A DNA stretch of 64,000 nucleotides from Methylobacteriaceae bacterium (lineage in GTDB: Bacteria; Pseudomonadota; Alphaproteobacteria; Rhizobiales; Beijerinckiaceae). The position numbers and the translations under genes are program-made. Location of the stretch: NCBI GenBank assembly GCA_020638135.1, contig JACKJE010000011.1, positions 45,026-109,025 of the forward strand, written 5' to 3'. The notes beneath the pieces were generated by a model. The model was not told the DNA's origin. It worked only from the letters and a program-made list of their open reading frames with translations, and did no database searches. Shown here in pieces: positions 8,908-21,595 of this stretch (the stretch's first letter is position 1; each line of letters begins with the position of its first letter).

Positions 8908-9393
8908 ATGACCCGCAAGCAGCGCCGCCTCGTCTTCATCGCCGCCGCCCTCGCGGCGCTCGGCTGCGCGCTCGGGTTGGTGCTGTTCGCCATGCGCGAC
9001 AACATCGTTTTCTTCTATTCGCCGACGGAACTGGCGACCAAGCATCTGGCGCCGGGCACGCGCGTGCGCGTCGGTGGGCTGGTGAAGGACGGTTCGCTGG
9101 TGCGCGGCGCCGGCAAGCAGGTTTCTTTCTCGATCACCGACACCGGCGAGAAGGATGTGAACGTCACCTATGACGGCATTCTTCCCGACCTGTTCCGCGA
9201 GGGCCAGGGCGTCGTCGCCGAGGGCGCGCTCGGCGCAAACGGCGCGATCAAGGCCGACAATGTGCTGGCCAAGCACGACGAGCGCTACATGCCGCGCGAA
9301 GTCGCCGACGCCTTGAAGAAGCAGGGCGTCTGGAACGAAGGTCAGGCGCCGGGCAAGGGCGGCGCCAAGGCCCCCCAGAAGGGCGGTAGTTGA
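8908..9393 (+). CDS. ccmE: cytochrome c maturation haem chaperone CcmE (CycJ)
   Basis: The 161-residue protein has a short cytoplasmic basic end, one membrane anchor (about residues 8-29), and a periplasmic OB-fold domain ([30 protein letters not shown]). It ends with the haem-binding motif AKHDERYMP: His123 forms the covalent haem bond and Tyr127 is the usual axial ligand. CcmE takes haem from the CcmABCD complex and passes it to the CcmF/H ligase in the periplasm. The stop overlaps the ccmH start (TGATG). Length is normal for the family. The expected ccmF (cycK) gene, which follows ccmE in most alphaproteobacteria, is absent here. Confidence 0.95.
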   Translation: MTRKQRRLVFIAAALAALGCALGLVLFAMRDNIVFFYSPTELATKHLAPGTRVRVGGLVKDGSLVRGAGKQVSFSITDTGEKDVNVTYDGILPDLFREGQGVVAEGALGANGAIKADNVLAKHDERYMPREVADALKKQGVWNEGQAPGKGGAKAPQKGGS

Positions 9394-9896
9394 TGCGCCG
9401 AACAATGTTCCTGCGATCCGCGATTCTTGCATTTGCGCTTGCGTTCGCCGCGCCCTTCGCGGCCCAGGCCGTACAGCCCGACGAAATGCTCGCCGACCAG
9501 ACGCTCGAGCATCGCGCCCGCGCAATTTCCGGCGGCGTGCGCTGCATGGTCTGCCAGAACGAGAATATCGACGATTCGAACGCGCCGCTCGCGAAAGACC
9601 TGCGCCTGCTGGTGCGCGAGCGCCTGAAGAAGGGCGACAGCGACGATCAGGTCCGCGACTATCTCGTCGCGCGCTACGGCGATTTCGTCCTGCTGAAGCC
9701 GCCGCTCAAGCCCTATACGCTGATCCTGTGGATCACGCCCGTGCTCGTGCTGCTCGGCGCGGCGGGCTTCACGCTGGCGCGGATGCGCGCGCGGACGGCG
9801 GCGCCGAACGCAGCGCTTTCTGAGACGGAGCGCGCCGAACTCGACCGGCTCGTCGCCGACGGCGAGCGCGCCGACAGCCCGATTACGAAAGCTTAA
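9393..9896 (+). CDS. ccmH: cytochrome c maturation protein CcmH (CycL), apocytochrome thiol reductase
   Basis: The product has a signal peptide (MFLRSAILAFALAFAAPFAAQA), a domain with the redox motif RCMVCQN (Cys51 and Cys54), the helix-rich CcmH core (LAKDLRLLVRERLKKGDSDD, YLVARYGDFVLLKPP) and a C-terminal membrane helix (LILWITPVLVLLGAAGF). It keeps apocytochrome cysteines reduced for haem attachment, working with CcmF. ATG 9393 overlaps the ccmE stop, so the two are translationally coupled; the TTG three bases earlier is less likely. At 167 residues it is the short form without a CcmI/TPR extension. Confidence 0.94.
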   Translation: MRRTMFLRSAILAFALAFAAPFAAQAVQPDEMLADQTLEHRARAISGGVRCMVCQNENIDDSNAPLAKDLRLLVRERLKKGDSDDQVRDYLVARYGDFVLLKPPLKPYTLILWITPVLVLLGAAGFTLARMRARTAAPNAALSETERAELDRLVADGERADSPITKA

Positions 9897-9979
9897 TCTC
9901 GCGGTCACGCCCGTGTAAGGCGCGGGGCTCCATCTTCTCCATCGACGGCGGGCGATCCCGCCCGATGGAGATGAATTTC

Positions 9980-11525
9980 ATGACCGACCGCAATCCCGAC
10001 ACCGTCCGCGCCGAAGGCTTCGCACTGCCGCGTCCGAGCACGCGCGCCCGCGTCTTTCTGCTGGGCGCCGTCTCCGCGCTCGCCCTCGGCGGCGCCGCGC
10101 TGAACACCTCGCTCGTGACGCTGCCCGCGCGCGCCGAAGCTCCTCTCAACCAGTCGATCGCGCCCTCCGGCCCTGCCTCCTTTCGCCGATCTCGTCGATC
10201 GCGTGAAGGGGCGCGGTGGTCTCGGTGCGCGTCAAGATCGTGCAGAACGCCTCGGCTGACGGCGATGACGAACATGGCATGCCGCAATTCGGCCCCGGCG
10301 ATCCGCTCGAGCGCTTCTTCAAAGCAGTTCGGCGGCCGCGGCGGCGAGTTCCAGTTCCGCAACAAGCCGCACAAGGGCATGGCGCTCGGCTCCGGCTTCA
10401 TCATTTCGGCCGACGGCTATGTGTCGTGACCAACAATCACGTTGTCGCCAACGCGACGGATGTCGAACTCGTCCTCGACAATGGCAAGACGGTCGGCGCC
10501 AAGATCATCGGCACGGACAAGAAGACAGACCTCGCGCTCCTGAAGATCAAGGGGAGAGCGGGACCTATCCGTTCGTGCAGTTCGGAACCAAGACGCCGCG
10601 CGTCGGCGACTGGGTCGTGGCGGTCGGCAATCCCCTTCGGTCTCGGCGGCACGGTGACGGCCGGCATCGTTTCGCGCGCGGGGCGCGACATCGGCTCTGG
10701 CCCCTATGACGACTTCCTGCAGATCGACGCGCCGGTGAACCGCGGCAATTCCGGCGGCCCGACCTTCGACGCGACCGGCCAGGTCGTCGGCGTCAACACC
10801 GCGATCTTCTCGCCGTCCGGCGGCTCCGTCGGCATCGGCTTCGCCATTCCCGCCGATGTCGCCAAACAGGTCGTCGGCGAACCTGGGCGACAAGGGCGTC
10901 GTCTCGCGCGGCTATATCGGCGTGCAGATCCAGCCGGTCACGCAGGATATCGCCGAGAGCCTCGGTCTCAAGGGCACGAAGGGCGCGCTCGTCGCAGAGG
11001 CCAAGAGCGGCCCGGCCGCCGATGCCGGCGTGAAGTCCGGCGACGTGATCGTCGCGGTCAACGGCGAAGGATCGACGGACCGCGCGAACTCGCCCGCAAG
11101 ATCGCGGGCATCGGTCCAGACAGGAAGGTGGATCTGACCTATGTGCGCGGCGGCGCGGAAAAGACCGTGTCGGTGACGCTCGCCAAGCTGCCGAACGAGC
11201 GGCAGGCGAAGGCCGATATGCGCGATCGCGCCGAGCCCGCGTCGATGTCGAGCTACGGGCTCGAACTCGCGCCCGCAGACGGCCGTGCCCGGCGCCGGCC
11301 AGGCGGCGTCGTGGTCGCCGACATCGACCCCGACGGCGTCGGCGCCCAGAAGGGCCTGCGCTCGGGCGACGTGATCCTCGAGGCGGCCGGAAAGCCCGTC
11401 TCCACGCCCGCGCAGGTCGTCGCGGCGATCAGGATGCGCGCGCCGAAGGCCAGAAGGCGGTGCTGCTGCGCGTGAAGACGGCGAGGCTAACGCATTTCGT
11501 CGCCCTGGCGACGCAGCCGCCTCGT
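9980..11525 (+). pseudogene. degP: DegP/HtrA periplasmic serine protease-chaperone, multiply frameshifted
   Basis: All parts of a Do-type protease occur in order but in alternating frames: signal region (LLGAVSALALGGAALN), FADLVDRVKGAVVSV, FGPGDPLERFF, LGSGFIISADGY, catalytic His in TNNHVVANATDVELVL, catalytic Asp in DKKTDLALLKIK, catalytic Ser in GNSGGPTFD, then PDZ1 (RGYIGVQIQPVT, GALVAEAKSGPAADAGVKSGD) and PDZ2 (VVVADIDPDGVGAQKGLRSGD). About ten indels are needed, among them TTT for TT near 10,180, GGGG for GGG near 10,210, AAA for AA near 10,325 and CCCC for CCC near 10,635. ATG 9980 is chosen because GGAG lies nine bases upstream. The 3' end is uncertain. The complete triad and both PDZ domains argue for sequencing error, not gene decay. 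It degrades or refolds misfolded envelope proteins. Confidence 0.85.
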
Positions 11526-11572
11526 AGCGCGAAACCCCAGGCCGCGGTCCGCCCTGTCCGCGGCCCTGGCGA

Positions 11573-11611
11573 CGGCAGGCCGAGCCCCCTTCCGGCCTGC
11601 CGTTTTCTTTT
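11573..11611 (+). terminator. Rho-independent terminator after degP
   Basis: A perfect 9-bp stem CGGCAGGCC / GGCCTGCCG with a 12-base loop is followed by TTTTCTTTT. A second GC-rich hairpin (GGCCGCGG / CCGCGGCC, 11540-11565) lies just upstream, so degP ends in tandem stem-loops. Confidence 0.82.
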
Positions 11612-11623
11612 GGAAACGGCTAT

Positions 11624-12316
11624 ATGTCGGACATGCGACTCCTCGTCATCGAAGACGATTCCGAAGCGGCCGCCTATCTCGTGAAGGCGTTTCGCGAGCA
11701 GGGCCATCTCGCCGACCATGCGGCGGACGGCCTCGACGGCTATGCGCGCGCGTCCGAAGGCGACTACGACGTGCTGATCGTCGACCGCATGCTGCCCAAG
11801 CTCGACGGCCTGTCGCTGATTTCGAGCCTGCGCGCGCAGAAGATCGAGACGCCCGTCCTCATCCTGTCCGCTCTCGGTCAGGTCGACGATCGCGTGAAGG
11901 GCCTGCGCGCCGGCGGCGACGACTATTTGCCGAAGCCCTACGCTTTCTCCGAGCTTCTCGCGCGCGTGGAGGCGCTCGGACGCCGCAAGGCTGGCGCGGG
12001 GACGCAGGAGACGCTCTATCGCGTCGCCGATCTCGAACTCGATCGCCTCTCCCACAAGCTCACGCGCGCCGGCCAGGAAATCCCGCTGCAGCCGCGCGAA
12101 TTCCGCCTGCTCGAATATCTGATGAAGCACGCGGGCCAGGTGGTGACGCGCACCATGCTGCTGGAGAACGTCTGGGACTATCACTTCGATCCGCAGACCA
12201 ACGTCATCGACGTGCACATCTCGCGCCTGCGCTCGAAGATCGACAAGGGCCACGACACGCAACTGCTGCACACGATCCGCGGCGCGGGCTACATGATCCG
12301 CGACGGCGCCGCGTGA
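11624..12316 (+). CDS. OmpR-family response regulator
   Basis: The 230-residue protein has a receiver domain with MRLLVIEDDSEAAAYL, the phospho-acceptor Asp near residue 53 in VLIVDRMLPKLDG, LILSALGQVDDRV and the conserved Lys in YLPKPY. A Trans_reg_C winged helix follows (PREFRLLEYLMKHAG, IDVHISRLRSKID, HTIRGAGYMI). ATG 11624 or the in-frame ATG 11633 could start it; no strong ribosome site separates them. The TGA stop overlaps the kinase GTG by four bases. This pair lies between degP and glnE, as in rhizobial genomes. The signal and target genes cannot be read from the sequence. Confidence 0.92.
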   Translation: MSDMRLLVIEDDSEAAAYLVKAFREQGHLADHAADGLDGYARASEGDYDVLIVDRMLPKLDGLSLISSLRAQKIETPVLILSALGQVDDRVKGLRAGGDDYLPKPYAFSELLARVEALGRRKAGAGTQETLYRVADLELDRLSHKLTRAGQEIPLQPREFRLLEYLMKHAGQVVTRTMLLENVWDYHFDPQTNVIDVHISRLRSKIDKGHDTQLLHTIRGAGYMIRDGAA

Positions 12317-13732
12317 GCGCGCTCGCCAAGCTCTTCCGCACGACGGCGTTCAAGCTCGCACTCGTCTATTCCATCGTCTTCGCCGTGGCGGCGAGCCTTG
12401 TGGTGATGAATGTCGGACGCAGCGTGCGCGGCGTCCTTGAAGATCAGATCGGCGAGACGATCGACGCCGACATCCGCGGCCTGTCCGATCAATATGCGCA
12501 GGGCGGCGTGCAGCAGGTCGTGCAGTCGATCGAGCGGCGCATTCGCCAGCCCGGCGGCGACATCTACCTGCTGACCACTTTCGCCGGCGAGCCGATCGTC
12601 GGCAATGTCGCCTCGCTGCCGGCCGCCACCCTGTCGAGCGAGGGGCTGGTCGCGACCACCTATCAGCGGCCGGGCGAGCGCGAAGCAAAGCGCCGCGCCA
12701 TGGCTCGCGTATTCGTCCTGCCCGGCAATTATCGGCTGCTGGTCGGACACGACGTCGAAGAGGTCGAACGTCTACGCAAAATCCTGCGGCAGGCTCTGAG
12801 CAATTCCCTCGTCTGGCTCGTGCTGATCGGCGCGATCGGCGGCCTGTTCGTTGCGCGACGCGTCCTCATTCGCGTCGACGCCATGTCGGAATCGGCGGCC
12901 GTCATCATGCGCGGCGATCTGTCGAGGCGCCTGCCGATCGAAGGGTCCGGGGACGAGATCGATCGCCTCGCCGTAAATCTCAACGCCATGCTCGCGCGCA
13001 TCGAGGCGCTGCTGCGCGGCATGAAGGAGGTTTCCGACAATATCGCGCACGATCTGCGCACTCCGCTGACGCGCCTGCGCAACAATGCCGACGCCGCGCT
13101 GCGCCTGACCGGCGATCCCGCCACGCTGCACGAAACGCTAGACAGGGTGATCGCCGAGGCCGACAGCCTGATGCGCATCTTCGATGCGCTGCTCACCATC
13201 GCGCGCGCCGAATCCGGCAGCGGTCCGAAGATGGAGGCGCTCGACGTGAGCCGCGTCGCCGAGGATGTCGCGGAATTGTACGAAGCCGCCGCCGAAGAGC
13301 GCGGCGTCGCTTTCGCCTTCGCCATCGAGCCGGGGCTGGTCGTGCGGGGAAACCGCGAACTGATCGCGCAGACGCTCGCCAACCTGCTCGACAATGGTCT
13401 GAAATACGGGACCCCCGCCGCCGCTGGCCTCGCGCCGGAACTGCGCCTCATCGTGCGACGGGACGACCGGCTCGTGCGGCTCGCCGTTGAAGACCGCGGC
13501 CCCGGCGTTCCCCCGGCCGATCGCGACCGCGTGCTCGACCGGTTCGTGCGGCTCGAGGCTTCCCGCACCCTGCCGGGCTCGGGCCTCGGCCTGTCGCTTG
13601 CCGCTGCGATCGCGCGTTTGCACGACGGCGCGCTGCGGCTCGAGGACAATGCGCCGGGCCTGCGGGCTGTGCTAGAGATTCCTGCGACGACATCGGCGCC
13701 GCCAAGGATCGGCCCGCAGGGAGACATGACGC

Positions 13733-13749
<17 letters not shown>
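12313..13749 (+). CDS. two-component sensor histidine kinase, partner of the upstream regulator
   Basis: The 478-residue kinase has a membrane helix (about residues 12-34), a periplasmic domain, a second helix (about 160-178), a HAMP linker, the HisKA box NIAHDLRTPLTRLRNNAD with His near residue 246, and a HATPase domain with NLLDNGLKYG, VEDRGPGVP and GSGLGLSLAAAIARLH. All boxes are present and the frame is clean. GTG 12313 overlaps the regulator stop, so synthesis is coupled. The 3' end overlaps glnE by 17 bases, so regulator, kinase and glnE may be one transcription unit. Confidence 0.93.
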
Positions 13750-16655
<2,906 letters not shown>

Positions 16656-16678
<23 letters not shown>

Positions 16679-18956
16679 ATGCTTCGCGCGGCAGGTGGAA
16701 CTGGACGATCGTGCCGCGCCCCGGTTGCGAGCGCACCTTGAGACGGCCCTGATGCAGCGAGATCAGGGAGTGCGCGATGGCGAGGCCGAGCCCCGAGCCG
16801 CGCATGCCATTGTCGACGTTCGAATGGAACTGCTCGAACGGCTTGCCGATACGCGCGATGCAATCGCGCGTCATGCCTGGACCATTGTCGGCGACATAGA
16901 TATTCACGCCGGTTTCCGAAGCGCGCAGGCGGATTGAAACCGCGCCGTCGCTGGCGGTGAACTTGACCGCATTGCGCAGGACGATGCCGAGCGATTTCTC
17001 GATCGCCGCGCGGTCGCCGAAATAGTCGAAACTTTGCGGACCGCGCGCATCGATCGTGATCGCCTTCCCGGTGGCGGCCAGCTCCACGCGCCGCGCTGCG
17101 GATTGGACGCTCTGCGCGAGATCGAAGAGTTTCGGCTCGATCGCGATCTGGCCGGCATCGAGCCGCGACATGTCGAGCACGTCGGAAATCACGCCGAGCA
17201 GATAGTCGCCACTGTCCTTGATATGCGCGCTGTAGTCGGCGTATTTGTCCGAGCCGAGCGGACCAAACACCTGCGCCTGCATCATTTCGGAGAAGCCGAT
17301 AATGGCGTTGAGCGGCGTCCGCAGTTCGTGGCTCATATTGGCGAGGAACTCGGTCTTCGCGCGGTTGGCGCTTTCAGCATTGGCCTTCTGCTCGAGATAT
17401 TTTTCGGCGAGTTCGGCCAGTTCGCGCGCCTGCCGTTCGAGCGCCTGGCGCGACTTGCGCAGGTCGATCACGGTCGCTGTCAGCCGGCGCTCGGAATCGA
17501 GCAATTGCTCTTCGTGTTTCTTGAGCTGCGTGATGTCCGTGCCGATCGAAACGTAGCCGCCGTCGCTGGTGCGGCGCTCGTCGACCTGCAGCCAGCGGCC
17601 GTCGACGAGCCGCGCCTCATAGGTGCGTGCGGCGGCGCCGGGACGTTCGCCGAGCGCGATCTGCGTCTGGATCAGCGGCGGCGAGCCGGCGGCCATCACA
17701 TGCGCATAGGGTTTGCCGACGGCGGCGGTCTCATCGCACAGCCCGTGCAGCGCGCGAAATTTCGAATTGCTCATGACCAGCCGGTTGTCGGCGTCCCAGA
17801 GCACGAAGGCTTCGGAGATCGTTTCGATCGCGTCGCGCAGCCGCGCGTCGTGACGTTCGGTGTGTTCGGCCAGCGCCTTCTGGTCGGTAATGTCGATGAC
17901 GATGCCGATGAGACGTGGCGTTTCGCCGGGCAGGGCGTCGACGAGTTCGGCGCGCGCACGCAGCCAGATCCATTCGTCGCGGGCGTTGCGGATGCGGAAT
18001 TCGCTTTCGAGCGCCTGCGTCTTCTTGCCGGCGAGCGATTCGGCCATCGACCCGAGATCGGAATCGCCAGCATGCATCAGCGCGGTCATTTCGCCGAAGG
18101 ACATGAAGCGGTCCTGCGGCTCCATGCCGAGAATTTCGTACATGGATTGCGACCAGTAGATGCGGCCGCGCGCGATATCCCAGTCCCAGAGGCCGCAGCG
18201 ACCGCGGCTGAGGGCGGCGTCCATGCGCCGGCGCAGCCGTTCGCTCGCCTCGTCCGCGTCGCGCGTGCGGCCTGCCTGCCAGTAATAGGCGGCGACGACC
18301 AGCGCGAGAAGCAGGCCCGTCGAACCGAGGAGAACATCGGCGCGGATGATGTTGGCGCGCGCCTCGGCGACCGCGTCCTCGAACGTATGGACGACTGCGA
18401 GCTGACCAAGCGGCGCGTGGAGATTGCGCACGGTCGCGAAGGCGCGAACGCCGTTGGCGAGCTGGATCTTCATCACGCCGGCCTTGTCGGCGAGCACGGT
18501 GACCGGCTCGGCGGCGCCCAGAACGTCGGCGAGCGTTTTCGGCGAAGGGGCCTGCTTCGGGAAATAGTCGAGGATCGCGCCCGAGGGATCCGTCACGAAT
18601 ATGCGCCGCCCGCGCGCGAGCGAACGGCCGGGCGCAAGATCGGCGAGAGTGACGCCGCCGTCCTTGCCGAGCAAGGCGATGGCCGCGCCGCGTAGATTAT
18701 GCTCGATCGCGGAGGCGACGATCTCGAGGTCCGAATTGGCGTCGCTCAGGGCCTCTTCGTGAACGCGCGCCGAAATGAAAGCGGCGGCTGCGGTGAGCGA
18801 TACGAGAAAGACGATCGCCATGACGACGACCGCGCGGCGAAACCAGGGTTCGACGCGATGAAGCGCTTCCGGCTCGGGGAGGAACTTCCCCGATACCGCG
18901 CCGCGTCTGCGCGCCCGCGCGCGCGCAAAGACACTGGCTGCGTCTGCACGCGCCAT
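16656..18956 (-). CDS. PAS-domain sensor histidine kinase
   Basis: A membrane helix (VVMAIVFLVSLTAAAAFI), a periplasmic region, a second helix (VLLGSTGLLLALVVAAYYW), two PAS-like domains (MDAALSRGRCGLWDWDIA with a PAC segment IGIVIDITDQK, then RDAIETISEAFVLWDADNRL), a short coiled coil, HisKA NMSHELRTPLNAIIGFSEMM and a HATPase domain (NAVKFTASDG, DNGPGM, GSGLGLAIAHSLI) can be followed in order. No receiver domain is present, so a separate regulator is needed. The start at 18956 is preceded by GAGGGGG at a fair distance; upstream in-frame ATGs at 18995 and 19004 would add 13-16 residues. The gene ends inside the 3' end of glnE, a conserved convergent neighbour in rhizobia. Confidence 0.9.
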
Positions 18957-19127
18957 GAATGGCCCCCTCGGTCCTTGTCCGCTGATCGGAGCCATGTGCC
19001 GCATCGCTCCGAATCGATTTCATCTGAATCCCGAGGCGGCGATTTGTCCAGAGCGATTAACGGAAGATGAATCAGAAATTTTCCGGAGGCGCGAATTTGC
19101 GCGAACGGACGACGAACAATTGGTTAA

Positions 19128-20510
19128 TTATCCATTCCGCCTAGGCTCGGCGTGCCCGACGACGCGGCAGATGTCGCTGCGTCCCGACTTCAGGCGGCGG
19201 TCCACATCGTCGACCGCGTCGTGGACGCGCGTTACGGTCAAGGTCGGATCGACGCGGCAATGGTAATTGACGACGAGGCCGGCGTCGGTGCGGCGCACGC
19301 GTACATTGTGAACATCGCCGATCACGCCGCCGCGCGCGGCGTGTTGCGCCAGTTCGCCCGCGACCGTCGCCGAGAGCTCGGGGGCGGCGTCGTGGCCTTC
19401 GAGTTCGCGCGTCTCCAGCGGCTCGATATGCGTTTCGACCTCGACGTCGTCGCCAAGCTCTTCTCGCACGGCCGCCTCGATGCGCGTCGCGGCCTCGTGC
19501 GCCGCGCCATGCGCCATCCGGCCGTCGAGTTCGAGATCGAATGAAACCGACCGTCGCCCATCGACCTCCTGCACCGTCACGTGGTGGATCGCGCGCTTCT
19601 GGCGCGAGGCCACCAGCAGGACTCGCTCGAGAGCCGTTTCGTTATCCAGCGCGAGCGGCGTCGTCGTGAGCGTGAGTTCGGCCTCCGGCGCCTTGCGCTT
19701 GATGGCCTCGGTCGCCTCCTCGACAATGCGCGCGACCCGCTCCTGCGGCAGGGTGCGCGCGACGCCGATGCCGATTTCGCCGAGCACGACGGGGCCCGCC
19801 GGCCGCAAGCGCAGGAAGTCGACATTGACCACGCCGGGGACGGCCTCGACAGCGGCCCGCACCTGATCGGCGACGCCTTCCGGCGCGGTGTCGAGCAGGG
19901 CGTCGACCGTCCGTCGCCCCAGCCGGTAGCCGGCGATAGCGACAAAAGCGGCAACGCCGAAGGCCGCGAAGGCGTCGGCCTGCGGATAGCCGAAATAGGT
20001 GAAGATCAGTCCGATCAGCACGAGCACGGAGGCGACGAGGTCGCTCGAAAAATGTAGCGCGTCGGCCGCCAGGGCGTCGCTTCGCGTTTCTTTGGCGATC
20101 CGCGCCAGCGAAACCCACCTGACGGCGTCGATGACGATCGATGCGACGAGAACGACGAATGCGATCGCCTTCGGCTCTACCGAGACGTCGCGCGACAGCA
20201 GGCGATGCGTCGCCTCGATGACCACGAAGGCCGTCAAAGCGAACAGCAGGCCTGTCTCGACGAGGGCGGCCAGCGATTCGTACTTGCCGTGCCCGTAGTG
20301 GTGTTCGTCGTCCGCCGGCTTGTGCGCCGCCCGCACGGCGAGCCAGGTCAGGATCGTCGCGCCCGTGTCGACGGCCGCATGGGCGGCTTCGGACAAGAGC
20401 GCCAGCGAGCCCGACATCAGGCCGGCCACGAGCTTTCCGACCGTGATCGCCGCGCTGGCCCCGATCGAGGCAAGCGCCGCGCTCTCCTTTTTTGCATGCA
20501 ATTCGGACAT
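19128..20510 (-). CDS. cation diffusion facilitator (CDF) metal efflux transporter
   Basis: From ATG 20510 (MSELHAKKESAAL) the 460-residue protein shows the six-helix CDF fold with metal-site motifs in helix 2 (HAAVD) and helix 5 (HFSSD), and a histidine-containing loop HHYGHGKYES after helix 2. It then has an unusually long C-terminal part of about 250 residues with what look like two ferredoxin-like cytosolic domains (VRAAVEAVPGVVNVDFLRLR, then HHVTVQEVDG... AATRIEAAVREEL and VHNVRVRRTDAGLVVN). Typical CDF proteins have one such domain and about 300 residues. The family exports Zn, Fe, Co, Ni or Mn in exchange for protons; the substrate cannot be assigned. An alternative ATG lies 60 bases upstream but the family N-terminus begins near the chosen one. 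Confidence 0.9.
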   Translation of the reverse strand: MSELHAKKESAALASIGASAAITVGKLVAGLMSGSLALLSEAAHAAVDTGATILTWLAVRAAHKPADDEHHYGHGKYESLAALVETGLLFALTAFVVIEATHRLLSRDVSVEPKAIAFVVLVASIVIDAVRWVSLARIAKETRSDALAADALHFSSDLVASVLVLIGLIFTYFGYPQADAFAAFGVAAFVAIAGYRLGRRTVDALLDTAPEGVADQVRAAVEAVPGVVNVDFLRLRPAGPVVLGEIGIGVARTLPQERVARIVEEATEAIKRKAPEAELTLTTTPLALDNETALERVLLVASRQKRAIHHVTVQEVDGRRSVSFDLELDGRMAHGAAHEAATRIEAAVREELGDDVEVETHIEPLETRELEGHDAAPELSATVAGELAQHAARGGVIGDVHNVRVRRTDAGLVVNYHCRVDPTLTVTRVHDAVDDVDRRLKSGRSDICRVVGHAEPRRNG

Positions 20511-20527
20511 GGCTGTTCCCGGTCCCC

Positions 20528-20542
20528 GCAGGGGCGTCGCCC
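20528..20542. promoter_or_regulatory. inverted repeat in the divergent CDF / glyoxalase control region
   Basis: AGGGGC-GTC-GCCCCT is a perfect 6-bp inverted repeat 18 bases upstream of the CDF start, in the 128-base divergent region. It could be an operator or a leader hairpin; no regulator gene is nearby and it may be chance in GC-rich DNA. Confidence 0.25.
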
Positions 20543-20638
20543 CTCTAGGCCATGGCGGGGCGGGCGGCAAGTTTTCGCTTCCCTTCCGGCGGGCGCTGGC
20601 CGATTGTTCGCGCCCACGGCAATAGCGGAGTGGACGCC

Positions 20639-21079
20639 TTGCAATATCTGCACACGATGATTCGCGTCAGCGATCTCGACCAGTCCCTCGATTTCTTCTG
20701 CAACAAGCTGGGCCTGGTCGAGGTCCGGCGCATCAGCAACGAGGCGGGCCGGTTCACGCTGGTCTTTCTGGCCGCGCCGCAGGACGTGGAGCTGGCCAGG
20801 GATCGCAACGCCCCGCTGGTCGAGCTGACCTACAACTGGGATCCCGAACCCTATGGCGGCGGGCGCAATTTCGGCCATCTCGCCTACCGCGTCGACGACA
20901 TTTACGCGCTGTGCGACCGGCTGATGAAAGCCGGCGTCGTCATCAACCGGCCGCCGCGCGACGGCCGCATGGCTTTCATCCGCACCCCCGACAATATTTC
21001 GATCGAGCTGCTGCAGGCGGGCGACGCCAAGGCGCCGGCCGAACCCTGGGCCTCCATGCCCAATACCGGGGTCTGGTAG
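20639..21079 (+). CDS. gloA: lactoylglutathione lyase (glyoxalase I)
   Basis: The protein of about 146 residues is a VOC-fold enzyme with the four metal-ligand positions of glyoxalase I: His in YLHTMIRV, Glu in LVELTYNW, His in NFGHLAYRV and Glu in SIELLQ. It also has the typical [14 protein letters not shown] and NISIELLQ phrases. It converts the methylglyoxal-glutathione hemithioacetal to S-lactoylglutathione in the cytoplasm. TTG 20639 is chosen because GGAG lies eight bases upstream and the family begins at 'xYLHTM'; GTG 20630 is the alternative. The gene is divergent from the CDF gene. Confidence 0.93.
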   Translation: MQYLHTMIRVSDLDQSLDFFCNKLGLVEVRRISNEAGRFTLVFLAAPQDVELARDRNAPLVELTYNWDPEPYGGGRNFGHLAYRVDDIYALCDRLMKAGVVINRPPRDGRMAFIRTPDNISIELLQAGDAKAPAEPWASMPNTGVW

Positions 21080-21240
21080 CCGATCCCGTCGCGTTCAAAC
21101 CTTGAAGCGGTCACGATCCAGTCTTGATTGGCCGCTAGTGTGCGCATCATCACAGCAGCGGCGAGACTGAAGGGTCATCCTTCAGCTGTCTCAGGGGCCA
21201 GCCTGCAGACGTCGTCAATGCGCGCCAGGGGGAGAGTCCA

Positions 21241-21528
21241 ATGGTGATTCAGGACATCATGAACTCTTGTTCCAACGAGCAGGTCGCGGAAGCCGCAGTC
21301 GCCTCGATCGGCGGGACTTTTGCCCGTCGCGTGCGGGAAACGGCGACGCGCCGCGGCGTCCGGCCCGGCGCGCTGGCGGCCTCCGCCGTGTTGCGGTTCC
21401 GTAGCAACGCGCGCGCGCCGGAATTCGAGGCCCTGCAGCAGGCGGTGGCCGGCGACGACCTGCCGCTGCTGCGCGGCTTGGCCTTCATCGTCGAGCCCAC
21501 GCTCGGCGAGGGCGTCGACCGCGCCTGA
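21241..21528 (+). CDS. small hypothetical protein
   Basis: A 95-residue product follows a strong GGGGGAGAG site. It is mostly helical by composition (EQVAEAAVASIGGTFARRVRE, GALAASAVLRFRSNA, FEALQQAVAGDDLPLLRGLAFIVE) and contains a single early Cys. No signal peptide or membrane helix is evident and I do not recognise the family. It stands alone between gloA and the DedA pair. Confidence 0.7.
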   Translation: MVIQDIMNSCSNEQVAEAAVASIGGTFARRVRETATRRGVRPGALAASAVLRFRSNARAPEFEALQQAVAGDDLPLLRGLAFIVEPTLGEGVDRA

Positions 21529-21595
21529 GCGGAGCGCGAACTTGCCTGAGGCGGCGCCGTTCCTGTAAGTCGGTCGACGCCCCTCGGAGCGCCGC

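Noticed and set aside
10180..11460. Phase-variable homopolymer control of degP
   Set aside because: About ten indels would have to revert together; runs are only 2-5 bases, too short for phase variation.
17034..18695. 553-codon plus-strand open frame
   Set aside because: Antisense to the PAS kinase, which has all expected domains in its own frame.
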